DNA of 45,130 bases from Paracoccus versutus. GTDB lineage: Bacteria > Pseudomonadota > Alphaproteobacteria > Rhodobacterales > Rhodobacteraceae. The position numbers and the translations under genes were made by a program. Positions 31,109 through 39,821 of the stretch are shown here, piece after piece; within the stretch, counting starts at the first letter, position 1, and the number at the start of each line of letters is the position of its first letter. The notes under the pieces were generated by a model. The model searched no databases, was not told the DNA's origin, and was given only the letters and a program-made list of their open reading frames with translations. The stretch is from assembly GCF_000763885.1 (NCBI RefSeq), contig NZ_JRKO01000048.1, forward strand, positions 1 through 45,130, in the 5' to 3' direction.

Positions 31109-31756
31109 TCAGCGCAGCCGATGCCGGCGCCAGACCTCGATCATCCAGCCAAGCATCACCGCATTGAGGACATGCCACAGGAAATGCGTGCCGAAGGGCA
31201 GGGCATCGCACAGAGGCTGGTCCAGCGTGCGGAAGGTCAGCGAGACGATCAGGATGCCGGCGCCGATGGCGAGGCCGCGCGCCGTTTCCGGCAGGCGATT
31301 GCACAGCAGCAGCGCATAGATCAGGATCAGCAGCGGCACCGGCGCATAGCTGGCCGAGGAGCCGAGGCCGGGGATCATCATCGAGAAGATCGGCACCGTC
31401 GCGGCGGCATAGGGGATGAAGCCCGCCGTCACCAGGGCGGCGATCCAGGGACGCGCCCCGAAATAGTCGCGGGTGGCGGTGAAGACATAGAGCAGGATGA
31501 AGCCGAGGATCGGCAGCACGTCCATCAGCCCGGTCAACCGGTTCGCGTGGGTGTGGAACAGCCAGGAGCCGATGCCGATCACGAACAGCACCGCCGCCAG
31601 CGCCCGGCCCATCGCCATCTCCGGCCCGCGCAGCCGCGGCCACAGGACCAGGGCGGCGATCAGGAAGGCCATGTTGGTCAGCGCATTGATCGGCTCGGAC
31701 CAGTAATCCGGGCCGGTCCGTTCGCAATAGGCGTCGACAGAGGAACGCCAAGTCAT
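31109..31756 (-). CDS. Ceramidase-family (CREST) membrane protein
   Basis: 215 residues with seven membrane helices. DAYCERTGPDYWSEPINALTN at the start, SWLFHTHANR in helix 3 and RTLDQPLC with FGTHFLWHVLNA near the end give the Ser, Asp and three His residues of the zinc hydrolase site of the alkaline ceramidase/CREST superfamily (PF05875). Start at 31756 is preferred to 31774 because GGAAGGA lies 6-7 bases before it. It probably acts on a membrane lipid amide or serves as a receptor-like hydrolase. Placed between the recombinase and the ABC-3C system, its relation to either is unclear. Confidence 0.82.
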   Translation of the reverse strand: MTWRSSVDAYCERTGPDYWSEPINALTNMAFLIAALVLWPRLRGPEMAMGRALAAVLFVIGIGSWLFHTHANRLTGLMDVLPILGFILLYVFTATRDYFGARPWIAALVTAGFIPYAAATVPIFSMMIPGLGSSASYAPVPLLILIYALLLCNRLPETARGLAIGAGILIVSLTFRTLDQPLCDALPFGTHFLWHVLNAVMLGWMIEVWRRHRLR

Positions 31757-32346
31757 CGGAATCCTTCCGGACAAAGGTCAGGATGCAGCTGTGCGGGGCG
31801 CAGTGCTCGCGAGGCCGGGGCGATATCCGTGATCATCCATTGTCGTCCATCCAGGCTCATCGTCCCCGTGCAGGATACGGACGCAGGCGAAGGAAGGTAA
31901 GTGCTCCGCTGTTGTGAAGGTGGATCATCGCACTGGGCGGAAAGCTGTCTGGCGGCAGTGCGGCGCTGCAATCGCGGCGACATCGGAAAAGCGGTCACTC
32001 GTGCAACGCGCGGCAATGTGGCCGAGTGCTGGCCATGAAGGGCGGTGAGCCGCTTCACGGAAGTCCCGCAGTCAGCGGAACTTGTCCACAGGATAACTGC
32101 CCGCCGCGATGTGGCTTCACCAGCAATGAGACCGACCAGCAGACGTAGGGAGAGGTCAAATGAACCCGGAACGCCCGTCTATGGATTGGAAGGCAACTCT
32201 AGCAGTCGACTAACGCGCTATCACAAACAGGCTAGCACGGGCTAAATTCATCAGCTACGCTGCCTGAACGGATTGCTTCGGTCATTTGAGAAAGGGGAGT
32301 GCGTATTGCCCAGTCTTAACGTCACAACATCCGGATGTGCCTTGTG
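31757..32346. other. 590-base region without a convincing gene
   Basis: No family matches in any frame. GC content falls steadily across it, from the high value of the ceramidase gene to the lower value of the ABC-3C genes, so the left edge of that island lies here. The promoter of the ABC-3C operon should lie within about 32200-32340; I see no clear -35/-10 pair. The minus-strand frame at 31753-32058 lacks coding character. Confidence 0.5.
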
Positions 32347-33537
32347 ATGTCTGCTTCGCCGTTCTCGGCGGCGGCCCAGGGCTTGGGCTATTTCTTCCAG
32401 TACCGCTTTTCTCTCCTGAGGGCACTCGAGCTACCCGATGGCGGTCAATTGTTTCTCGAGCGCAACGATGACGTTGAGCATGTCGCAGCCGATGGATCCA
32501 TTACGGCCGCTTCGCTCAAGCACAAGGCGGAAGGGGAACGGTTGACCGACTTGGCGACCGACTTCTGGAAGTCAGTACGGATCTGGCTTACCCTCTACAT
32601 CAAAACGGGCCATGGAGCTGGTTCTGACATTCGCTTCATCCTGGTGACGACGGCGAGCGTGCCGGATGATTCGTTCATGAGCTTGTTTCTTGGTCATGGA
32701 CAGGATGATATGATTCGATTGGAAAGCGCAAAAAAAGTCCTTTCCATGAGCAAGTCCGATACGATCTCTAGGATCGCCGCCGAATTGGACGCGTTAGCCA
32801 TAAAGCAGCAGCGTGATTTCTTAGGCCGTATCTCGATAGTACAGGAAACCGACCGCATCGATCAGCTCCCGGCAATAATAGAGCAACGACTGCGCGCGGT
32901 GGACCGGCGTAATCGCCAGGCTGTCTTCGAACGGCTCGAAGGATGGTGGGTGAACGTTGTAACGAATCATCTCGTCAGTAGGGGGAATGATCCGATCTAC
33001 ATCAGTGACGTTTCCGACAAGCTGAGTGCGATCAATGACGCCTACAAGTCGGACAATCTACCAATTGACTTCCTTGGCAAGACCCCGGAAAGTATCGACG
33101 CCGCCTCCGACAACCGCACATTTGTGGAGCAGCTTCGTGTTCTGGGACTCTCCGAAGAGCGGATTCGGCGCGCAATCATCGATTACTACCGGGCGTTCCA
33201 GCAGCGATCAAGCTGGGCTCGTGAGAGCCTACTCGTTTCCAACGAGATCGAACTCTACGAAGATCGTCTCGTTGAGGAATGGGACAGGTTCCGCGAGATT
33301 GCGTGCGAGCTTCTCACGGACGGAAGCGGCGAGGAGGTGTGTCGGAAGGCAGGGCGGGAGCTCTACGACTGGGCCCAGTTAAACACGGGCAATTTGAGAA
33401 TTCGTGAGCGCGTCACGGAACCCTACGTAGTCAGAGGTACATTCCAAATGCTGGCGAATGCCGACCCGCAGCCGAGGGTGTATTGGCATCCTAGATTTCT
33501 GGAGCGCCTTGCCAACGCGCTGGAGGTCACGGTTTGA
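32347..33537 (+). CDS. ABC-three-component system effector: nuclease-like N-terminus + ABC-3C C-terminal domain
   Basis: 396 residues from ATG 32347 (ATG 32335 is an alternative; neither has a strong ribosome binding site). The N-terminus AAAQGLGYFFQYRFSLLRAL, then LERNDDVEHV and ASLKHKAEG, with LTDLATDFWKSVRIW, resembles DUF4297/Cap4-type dsDNA nuclease domains of the PD-(D/E)XK fold: Glu38, Asp41/Asp42 and Lys58/Lys60 would be the active-site set. The middle and C-terminal part (FLERLANAL end) matches the C-terminal domain typical of ABC-3C systems. It likely cuts DNA when released by the ATPase on sensing phage or foreign DNA. First gene of a three-gene coupled operon. Confidence 0.75.
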   Translation: MSASPFSAAAQGLGYFFQYRFSLLRALELPDGGQLFLERNDDVEHVAADGSITAASLKHKAEGERLTDLATDFWKSVRIWLTLYIKTGHGAGSDIRFILVTTASVPDDSFMSLFLGHGQDDMIRLESAKKVLSMSKSDTISRIAAELDALAIKQQRDFLGRISIVQETDRIDQLPAIIEQRLRAVDRRNRQAVFERLEGWWVNVVTNHLVSRGNDPIYISDVSDKLSAINDAYKSDNLPIDFLGKTPESIDAASDNRTFVEQLRVLGLSEERIRRAIIDYYRAFQQRSSWARESLLVSNEIELYEDRLVEEWDRFREIACELLTDGSGEEVCRKAGRELYDWAQLNTGNLRIRERVTEPYVVRGTFQMLANADPQPRVYWHPRFLERLANALEVTV

Positions 33538-34019
33538 GGCCGTGGAATGAGCGTCCGGTTGAGATTCGAAATCTTTTTAACCCGGCCTTTTGCGGTCTTG
33601 TGCTATCTAGGGCCATAATGGCCTTCCAAGAGATCGACAGGAAAGGCATGCCTTTTTCCTTGTCACTGCTTGTTCTGCCTCTCTGTCTCCACCGTGAAAC
33701 CCGGGAAGTTGTGCGCACGAAGAAGAAGAGCTATTTCCTCAAGATCGCCGCTGAGCATCCCGAGTTTCAGATTGGCTTGGCCAGACGCTGTACCGATATT
33801 CTTCCGTTCACCTTCGAGGGCCTTGGTCTGCTGATGCAGTCAGGTGTATTGACAGTCGAGGCAGCTGGTAGGTTGCAAATAGGTGCAGGCATCCGAAAGA
33901 CACTGTCAGGCACACATGAGTCGCTCGAGTGCCAACGGACCGCTGCGTTTCTAGGCAAAGAGTTCGCCCGCATCGGCGACCGCAGTACTGTCTATGCAAC
34001 CTTGGGGGTGCGACCTTGA
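33534..34019 (+). CDS. ABC-three-component system middle component
   Basis: 161 residues: EIRNLFNPAFCGLVLSRAI, GMPFSLSLLVLPLCLH, LARRCTDILPFTFEGLGLLM and KTLSGTHES, the middle-component (MC) pattern in ABC-3C loci, an adaptor linking ATPase and effector. The only in-frame start near the conserved N-terminus is TTG at 33534, overlapping the previous stop as TTGA, with GGAGG at 33521-33525. An out-of-frame ATG at 33547 opens a short frame without family character. The MC gene ends in a second TTGA overlap with the ATPase. Confidence 0.85.
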   Translation: MRPWNERPVEIRNLFNPAFCGLVLSRAIMAFQEIDRKGMPFSLSLLVLPLCLHRETREVVRTKKKSYFLKIAAEHPEFQIGLARRCTDILPFTFEGLGLLMQSGVLTVEAAGRLQIGAGIRKTLSGTHESLECQRTAAFLGKEFARIGDRSTVYATLGVRP

Positions 34020-35986
34020 AAATTAAATCAATCCATCTCTACAGCGGTGATGGCCGGCGCCGTGATGTGGCCTTCCACGATGGTTTGAACATCATCACCG
34101 GGAGGTCATCGACAGGCAAGTCAGCGTTATCCGAAATCATCGAGTATTGTATGGGGCGTTCGACGTTCCTTGTCCCTGAGGGTACAATTCACGATCGTGT
34201 GGCATGGTACGCAGTCATCTATCGGTTTGCGGGTGAAGAAGTGCTGATCGCTAAACCTGCGCCTCGGTCAGGGGTGGCTAGTTGCAGTACCGCAATGGTC
34301 CGACGCGGATCCGTTGTTGAGGCACCGGAACCGGAAGAATTGCTTGTGAATGATAATGACGAGGGGGTTGTCTCTCTACTTTCAAAGCTCGTAGGCATAC
34401 CGGATAACATCACCGACGTACCCATTGACCAAAGTCGTTCCAGCTTTGAGGCGACGATCCAACACACAGTGTACTACTTGTTCCAAAAACAAGAGTTTGT
34501 CACGAGCAAGACTCAGTTATTCTACAGACAGGACGAGGACTATCAACAGCAAACCATAAAAGACACAATGCCCATTGTCCTTGGCGTCTCTGGCAAGGAT
34601 AAGTTCCAACTCGACGCCCAGCTGCGCGCCGCAAATCGCGAGCTTCGTCTTAACGCAAAGCTCGTCCAACAAACTAAAGAGGCAACTGCGGGTTCGGAGA
34701 CGAAGGCTATCACCCTTTTGTCTGAAGCCCGAGGCGTTGGGATTCTTCCATCCACAGGTGTGTCTGCCGGAGATGCGATATCTTTGCTGCGTCAAGCGCT
34801 CTCGTGGCGACCCACGCCGGTTTCCGCGGATGACGGACAGCAGGTCTCCATAATTGAGCGGGAGATCTCAGAACTACGAGAGGAGCGCCGGGAAGCGGAA
34901 GTCCGTATCAAGGCCGCGCAGCAGTTCGCGGGCCAATCGAGGGGGTTCGAAACTGAGGTTAAGGAGCAACAGGACCGTCTCGCGTCTATTAAGGCACTGC
35001 CCAAAAACGTCGAGACCGGCGAATGGCAATGGCCGTTCGCCGAAAAAGATCTCGGAATGGACAGCCCCGTTGCCGCTGCCCTCTTGGGCGAGCTTCGGTC
35101 CTTGGATCGGGAGTTGACCGCGGTCACGGGTGAGCGCCCGGTTCTGGATGCTTATCTCTCGAAGCAGATCGAAGAGTCTTCCCGCCTCACGGCTCTCATC
35201 GCGCAGAGGGAACTCGAACTCTCGGCTGCGATTGCTGCGAGCGAGGTTCTCGCGGAGATGGGAAATCGCAACAATGCTGCAGCGCGGGTAGTGGGGCGCA
35301 TCAGCCTATTCCTAGAAAACCTGGTGCCTGACGAGGAACTGGCCAAGCTGCTGAATGAGGAACGTCGCTTACGCCGGCGTGTCGAGGAGTTGGAAGAGCG
35401 GCTTGGCGCAGACGACTCCGACAGCCGCCTCCAGGCCGCCCTCAGCAATATCGCCCAGCACATGTCTGGCTACATCCGTGAACTCGGTGGTGAATTTGGA
35501 GAGTTCCCCGCGAGGCTTGACCTCAGATCGCTCACCGTCGTGATCGAGCGGCCCGGTCGACCCGTTTATATGTACAAGAGTGGGGGCGGGGCGAACCATC
35601 TGGCCTATCATCTTGGGGCCATGCTCGCGTTCCACAGATTCACCACGAACTATAACCTTCCTGTCCCACGTTTCATGCTGATCGATCAGCCGACACAGGT
35701 CTACTTCCCGTCGGAGGCGAGCTACAAGAGTGTCGGTGGGACCGTAGAGGAGACCGAGCAGGGCGACATCGATCTTGAGACGGTCCGCAGATTGTTCGCT
35801 CTTCTGTTGCGCTTCGTGACAGAAGACGCGCCTGGCTTCCAACTGATTGTTTCGGAGCACGCCAACCTTCGTGATGAGTGGTTCCAGGCCGCTCTTGTGG
35901 AAGAACCGTGGACGAAACCTCCGGCACTGGTGCCCGACGATTGGCCTGATCTTCCTGACCTGCCGCCAGTAGCTGGATCAGTCTGA
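34016..35986 (+). CDS. ABC-three-component system ATPase (DUF3732 type)
   Basis: 656 residues of an SMC/RecN-like ABC ATPase. Walker A GRSSTGKS at 29-36, a long coiled coil at about 240-460 (EREISELREERREAEVRIKAA and ELEERLGADDSD segments), signature-like SGGGANHL at 522-529, and Walker B MLIDQPTQ at 554-561 with Gln558 in place of the usual catalytic Glu, as in this family. It starts at TTG 34016 with GGGGG at 34004-34008; the longer ATG frame from 33929 overlaps the middle component without family character. It probably senses DNA structure or phage components and controls the effector. GC content is clearly lower than in flanking regions, a sign of transfer. Confidence 0.88.
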   Translation: MKIKSIHLYSGDGRRRDVAFHDGLNIITGRSSTGKSALSEIIEYCMGRSTFLVPEGTIHDRVAWYAVIYRFAGEEVLIAKPAPRSGVASCSTAMVRRGSVVEAPEPEELLVNDNDEGVVSLLSKLVGIPDNITDVPIDQSRSSFEATIQHTVYYLFQKQEFVTSKTQLFYRQDEDYQQQTIKDTMPIVLGVSGKDKFQLDAQLRAANRELRLNAKLVQQTKEATAGSETKAITLLSEARGVGILPSTGVSAGDAISLLRQALSWRPTPVSADDGQQVSIIEREISELREERREAEVRIKAAQQFAGQSRGFETEVKEQQDRLASIKALPKNVETGEWQWPFAEKDLGMDSPVAAALLGELRSLDRELTAVTGERPVLDAYLSKQIEESSRLTALIAQRELELSAAIAASEVLAEMGNRNNAAARVVGRISLFLENLVPDEELAKLLNEERRLRRRVEELEERLGADDSDSRLQAALSNIAQHMSGYIRELGGEFGEFPARLDLRSLTVVIERPGRPVYMYKSGGGANHLAYHLGAMLAFHRFTTNYNLPVPRFMLIDQPTQVYFPSEASYKSVGGTVEETEQGDIDLETVRRLFALLLRFVTEDAPGFQLIVSEHANLRDEWFQAALVEEPWTKPPALVPDDWPDLPDLPPVAGSV

Positions 35987-36453
35987 CATTGGGTCTCCCC
36001 AACCCGCAGTTGCGGAGGGGAAGAGGAAAGCCGTTTCATTGAAGCTTAGATTATCGGGATGCTCAAGGAGCAGGAGCCTAACGCCGGAGAGGTGCGATAA
36101 GTGCCTGAGCAATCTGCCCTGGCCGGGCTGATTGCGGGATGGAACGGCTACGCACTGCATGAGGGCTTTGCCCAGCGTTGTATCGTGTTCGAAACCGATA
36201 TCTGTGGAATGTTTTGCACGATGGCTGGCATGGGCTGGCTGATGCTGATTTCGCTTCTCTTCCCTAGGGGGGTGAATTACTGGGGCTGGCATGGGAGGGC
36301 GTATTGCTGATCGCCCGGAGGATGTCGCGGCGCCAGAGGTATCCGGAGCAGCGCCTTCATTGTTGCTGCAGCACTGCCCGAACAGCAGTTTTCAAACATG
36401 CTGCGCTGCAGTGTAGCGCGAGGTCGACCGGCCACTCTGGGCCGAACCGGCCC
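35987..36453. other. Gap between the ABC-3C operon and the LysR cluster
   Basis: No convincing gene. A GTG-started frame at 36101-36310 gives 69 residues with a hydrophobic stretch MAGMGWLMLISLLF, but the start lacks a clear ribosome binding site and no family is recognised. The opposite strand frame is no better. This marks the right edge of the low-GC defence island, since composition rises sharply again after about 36320. Confidence 0.45.
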
Positions 36454-37362
36454 TCACCCCCTTAGCGCCTGCCGCGCCATCTCTCGCGCCATCGCAAGGA
36501 GTGCGGTGAGCCCCGCCGAGGGATTCCTGCGGCCGGGGTAATACAGGCAGAAGCCGGGGCGCGGCGGGGTCCAGTCCTCCAGCAGGCGGATCAGGCGGCC
36601 GGCGGCGATGTCCTCGGCCACGTTCTGCTCGATGAAGAAGCCGATGCCCGCGCCCTCCAGCACGGCGGCGCGGGCGATGGCCGCCTCGTCCAGGATCAGG
36701 CGACCGCGGACGTCGATCTGCACGACCTCGCCTTGCCGCTCGAAATACCAGCGGAAAAGCTCTCGGTTCGGCAGCCGCACCCGGATGCAGTCATGCGCCA
36801 GCAGATCGGCCGGCACCCGCGGCCGGGGCCGGCCCGCCAGCCAGGCCGGGGTCGCGACGACCGCATAGCGCTGCGGCTTGCCAAGCGGCAGGGCGATCAT
36901 GTCGCGGGGGACCAGGTCGGCGGTGCGGATGCCCAGATCGAAGCCTTCGGCCACGATGTCGACCAGCCGCTCCTCGGTCACCAGATCGACCTGCATGCGG
37001 GGATGGCGGCGCAGGAACTCCAGCACCAGGGGCGAGATGATCTCGCGCCCCGCCACCGCCGAGGCATTGATGCGCAGCATCCCCGAGGGCGTCTGGCCCT
37101 GCGCGCGGACGCTGTCCATCGCCCCGCGGATCTCGGCCAGCGCCGGCGAGACGCTTGCGACGAACTGCCGGCCGGCATCGCTCAGCGACACGCTGCGGGT
37201 GGTCCGGTTGAACAGCCGCACGCCGAGGCCCGCCTCCAGCCGGGCGATGGCATGGGACAGCGCGGTCGTCGACATGCCCAGCTCGATCGCCGCCGCCCGG
37301 AAGGTGCCCCGGCGCGCGATGGCCAGCACGGCCTCAAGGTCTCTCAGCCCCGCGTCCTTCAT
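36454..37362 (-). CDS. LysR-family transcriptional regulator
   Basis: 302 residues from ATG 37362, chosen because the conserved HTH begins directly (LRDLEAVLAIARRGTFRAAA, then ALSHAIARLEAGLGVRLFNR, SLSDAGRQFV); an upstream frame to 37428 lacks family character. Substrate-binding domain at about 90-295 with LRINASAVAGREIISPL and GIRTADLVPRDMIALPLG, the type common among regulators of oxidoreductases and short-chain dehydrogenases. It is divergent from the NTF2-like and SDR genes and probably regulates them through the inverted repeat at 37393. Confidence 0.88.
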   Translation of the reverse strand: MKDAGLRDLEAVLAIARRGTFRAAAIELGMSTTALSHAIARLEAGLGVRLFNRTTRSVSLSDAGRQFVASVSPALAEIRGAMDSVRAQGQTPSGMLRINASAVAGREIISPLVLEFLRRHPRMQVDLVTEERLVDIVAEGFDLGIRTADLVPRDMIALPLGKPQRYAVVATPAWLAGRPRPRVPADLLAHDCIRVRLPNRELFRWYFERQGEVVQIDVRGRLILDEAAIARAAVLEGAGIGFFIEQNVAEDIAAGRLIRLLEDWTPPRPGFCLYYPGRRNPSAGLTALLAMAREMARQALRG

Positions 37363-37392
37363 TGTCCCGATTCCGTCATCACCAGATGCCAT

Positions 37393-37415
37393 ATTATCCG
37401 GCTTATTCTGATAAT
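37393..37415. promoter_or_regulatory. LysR-type operator candidate
   Basis: ATTATC (37393-37398) and GATAAT (37410-37415) are perfect inverted arms with an 11-base spacer. The geometry T-N11-A with dyad symmetry is that of LysR recognition boxes. It lies 30 bases before the regulator's start and 45 bases before the NTF2-like gene, where a shared divergent control site should be. Confidence 0.65.
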
Positions 37416-37460
37416 GGTCGAGGCCCATGTTTCACCTGCAAGTAACAGAAGGAACGGAAC

Positions 37461-37781
37461 ATGCAGCTTCCCGCGCCGATCAGAACCTATTTCGCGGCTC
37501 AGGCCCCGCAGGATGCCGAGGCCCTGGCCGCGGCCTTCGCGCCCGATGCCGTCGTGCGTGACGAGCACCGGACCTATCGCGGCCCCGAGGAGATCCTGGC
37601 CTGGTGGCAGGCGGCCAAGGCGCAGTATCGCCACAGGGCCGAGCCGCTGGACCTGACCCAAGCGGCGGACAAGACCGCGGTCCGCGCCCGCGTCAGCGGC
37701 GATTTTCCGGGCAGCCCTGCCACGCTTACCTTCACCTTCGGCTTGGCGGGCGGCCGGATCACCGATCTGGAGATCCGCTGA
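37461..37781 (+). CDS. NTF2-like (SnoaL-type) small protein
   Basis: 106 residues: IRTYFAAQAPQDAEALAAAFAPDAVVRDEH, then YRGPEEILAWW and the strand FTFGLAGGRITDLEIR, a NTF2-like cone fold (quoted in part). Members are isomerases, dehydratases or ligand binders. No dedicated catalytic pair can be assigned. The stop overlaps the SDR start (TGATG), so both are co-translated under LysR control. Ribosome binding site AAGGAA precedes the ATG. Confidence 0.8.
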   Translation: MQLPAPIRTYFAAQAPQDAEALAAAFAPDAVVRDEHRTYRGPEEILAWWQAAKAQYRHRAEPLDLTQAADKTAVRARVSGDFPGSPATLTFTFGLAGGRITDLEIR

Positions 37782-38560
37782 TGACCGGCTTTCTGACCTT
37801 GCAGGGCAAGCGCGCCCTGATCACCGGCGGCACGCAGGGCACCGGCGTCGCCACCGTGGCGCTGTTCCGGGAACTTGGCGCGCAGGTGCTGACCACGGCC
37901 CGCACGCGCCCCGAGAACCTGCCCGAACAGATCTTCGTCGCCGCCGACCTGACCACCGCGCAGGGTTGCCGGGCCGTGGCCGAGGCCGCGCGGGGCCGCA
38001 TGGGCGGCGTCGACATCCTGGTCCATGTGCTGGGCGGATCGAGCGCGCCGGGCGGCGGCTTCGCCGCGCTGACGGACGAGGAATGGCAGAAGGAGCTGGA
38101 CTGGAACCTGCTTTCCGCCGTCCGGCTGGACCGCGCGCTTGTGCCGGGGATGATGGCGCAGGGCGCGGGCGTGGTGATCCATGTCACCTCGATCCAGCGC
38201 CTCATGCCGCTGCCGGGCTCGACCACCGGCTATGCGAGCGCCAAGGCCGCGCTCTCGACCTACAGCAAGAGCCTTGCGAAAGAAGTGTCACCCAAAGGCG
38301 TGCGCGTTCTGCGCGTCGCTCCCGGCTGGATCGAAACCGAGGCCGCCATCCGCCATGCCGAGCGGCTGGCACAGGAGGCCGGCACCGACTACGAGGGCGG
38401 CAAGCGGATCATCATGGAGGCGCTTGGCGGCATCCCCCTCGGCCGCCCCGCGAAACCGGCCGAGATCGCCAGCCTGATCGCCTTTCTCGCCTCGGATCGG
38501 GCAAGCTCCATCACCGGCACGGAACATGTGATCGACGGGGGAACCGTGCCGACGGCGTGA
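37781..38560 (+). CDS. SDR-family oxidoreductase
   Basis: 259 residues. NAD(P) motif TGGTQGTG at 15-22 (a variant of TGXXXGXG), HVLGGSSAP in place of NNAG, catalytic Ser137, Tyr151 and Lys155 (YASAK), and the end EIASLIAFLASDRASSITG with VIDGG. Arg41 after the second strand suggests NADP use. It forms a two-gene unit with the NTF2-like protein; likely reduces or oxidises a small hydroxyl or keto compound. Substrate not evident. Confidence 0.87.
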   Translation: MTGFLTLQGKRALITGGTQGTGVATVALFRELGAQVLTTARTRPENLPEQIFVAADLTTAQGCRAVAEAARGRMGGVDILVHVLGGSSAPGGGFAALTDEEWQKELDWNLLSAVRLDRALVPGMMAQGAGVVIHVTSIQRLMPLPGSTTGYASAKAALSTYSKSLAKEVSPKGVRVLRVAPGWIETEAAIRHAERLAQEAGTDYEGGKRIIMEALGGIPLGRPAKPAEIASLIAFLASDRASSITGTEHVIDGGTVPTA

Positions 38561-38666
38561 GGAGGCGGCTCGGACGCTCTCGTACACGGTGCGAACAAGA
38601 CCTGCGAGGACATCCCTGCCTCGATCCGCCTTCGGACGTGGCGGGGGCGCATCCGTCCTTCCCAGA

Positions 38667-39488
38667 TCAGGACCGACCATTCCGGGCCAAGAACGCCAAT
38701 ATCGCGCTGGCGATCCGCTCGGCGATGCGGGGGTCGAGGTGGAAATGATGGTCTCCGGGAAGCTCGGCCATGTCGTAATCCGGGATCAGCCTTGCGCCAA
38801 GCCAGGCCAGTTCCATGGCTTTCGGTCTGCGGCTCTTGACGCCGTCTTCGGCCCACAGATTCAGCACGGGGCATCTGATCGCGCGCAGCACGGCTTCCAC
38901 CTGCCCTTGGGTCAGCTTGACGGCGGAACTGGCGAAATGCCGGGGATCGCCGCGCAGCTGGAAGCCGCCAGGCCTCTCGATCAGCGCACGCTCGGCCAAG
39001 GCTTCCGAGGTTTGCCGCGAATTGCCCTGGGCCCGGCGGCGCTCGATGTAATCGGCTTTCGAGGCAAAGGTTCTGGGAGCGCTTGCCTTTTGCCTGCGGG
39101 TCTCTTCGATGAAGGCGCGCAGGGTCGAAACGACACTTTCATCGGGCATGGGTTCGGGCACCAGCCAATCGAGCGCGACCAATGCGCGGGCCCTTTCAGG
39201 CTGCGCCGCGGCGAAGAGGATCGCGATACTGGCGCCCCGGGAATGGCCCAGAAGTACGCAATCTCTCCATCCCAGTCGATCCAGGACTCCGGCGATCTGG
39301 GGCAGGTCGTCCCAGATATTGTAGGTGGCATGGGGCGCACGATGGCCGCTCCGCCCCTGCCCGCTGAGGTCCAGCGCGACGACATGGCATCCGACAAGCC
39401 GGGGCGCCAGTTCCTGGAAACTGGCGGCATGGTCCATCCAGCCGTGCAGGGCCAGCACGGGAGTGCCGCCCTCATGCCCGCCCGCCAA
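38667..39488 (-). CDS. Alpha/beta hydrolase (N-terminus possibly frameshifted)
   Basis: 273 residues in the main frame: PVLALHGWMDHAASFQEL with the oxyanion HG, nucleophile Ser in LLGHSRGASIAILFA (about 84), acid in LWAEDGV, and His in PGDHHFHLD near the end. The frame starts at a weak TTG (39488) after an in-frame TAG. In the neighbouring frame the codons upstream read LPMGRRRVAAWRAG, which fits the expected N-terminal strands of this family, so a one-base frameshift near 39475-39490 is likely, either a real mutation or a sequence error. If real, the protein lacks about 25 N-terminal residues. Single gene, convergent with the SDR gene. Confidence 0.78.
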   Translation of the reverse strand: MAGGHEGGTPVLALHGWMDHAASFQELAPRLVGCHVVALDLSGQGRSGHRAPHATYNIWDDLPQIAGVLDRLGWRDCVLLGHSRGASIAILFAAAQPERARALVALDWLVPEPMPDESVVSTLRAFIEETRRQKASAPRTFASKADYIERRRAQGNSRQTSEALAERALIERPGGFQLRGDPRHFASSAVKLTQGQVEAVLRAIRCPVLNLWAEDGVKSRRPKAMELAWLGARLIPDYDMAELPGDHHFHLDPRIAERIASAILAFLARNGRS

Positions 39489-39821
39489 GCTGCAACCCGT
39501 CTACGTCCCATCGGCAGTTTCGCGGGGGCGCCGCATCTGGCCCGTTCATCTGCATGCCCTGCCATTCGTCTGCCCGGTCCGGGCATATCGCCCCCCGTCC
39601 GCGAATTGAAGCGCCGCGGCGGCCTTGCGGGCTGGACCTGAAACGCGGTGGCTCGGCGAGGCGGGGAAGGCGGCGACCGCCCGGCCTTCAATCGTCATGG
39701 ATCAGGTCGAATTGCCCGAAGGCCGGTTCCGAGAGCCCATGATCCGGCGCGGGACAACGCCCGCTGGTGCCTGTCAGTCGGCTGCCATCCTCCTGCCGCC
39801 AACCGCCGGGAGCGCCTCATA
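39489..39821. other. Gap upstream of the hydrolase; holds its out-of-frame N-terminus
   Basis: The first 60-120 bases probably contain the displaced start of the hydrolase gene (minus strand, other frame). The rest, up to the convergently read end of the MmyB-type regulator gene, has no recognisable gene or hairpin terminator. Confidence 0.45.

Noticed and set aside
31753..32058. 101-codon minus-strand frame upstream of the ceramidase gene
   Set aside because: No ribosome binding site, no domain, and composition unlike its neighbours; treated as noncoding.
36101..36310. 69-codon GTG-started frame with a hydrophobic segment
   Set aside because: Weak start and no family; kept only as part of the gap description.
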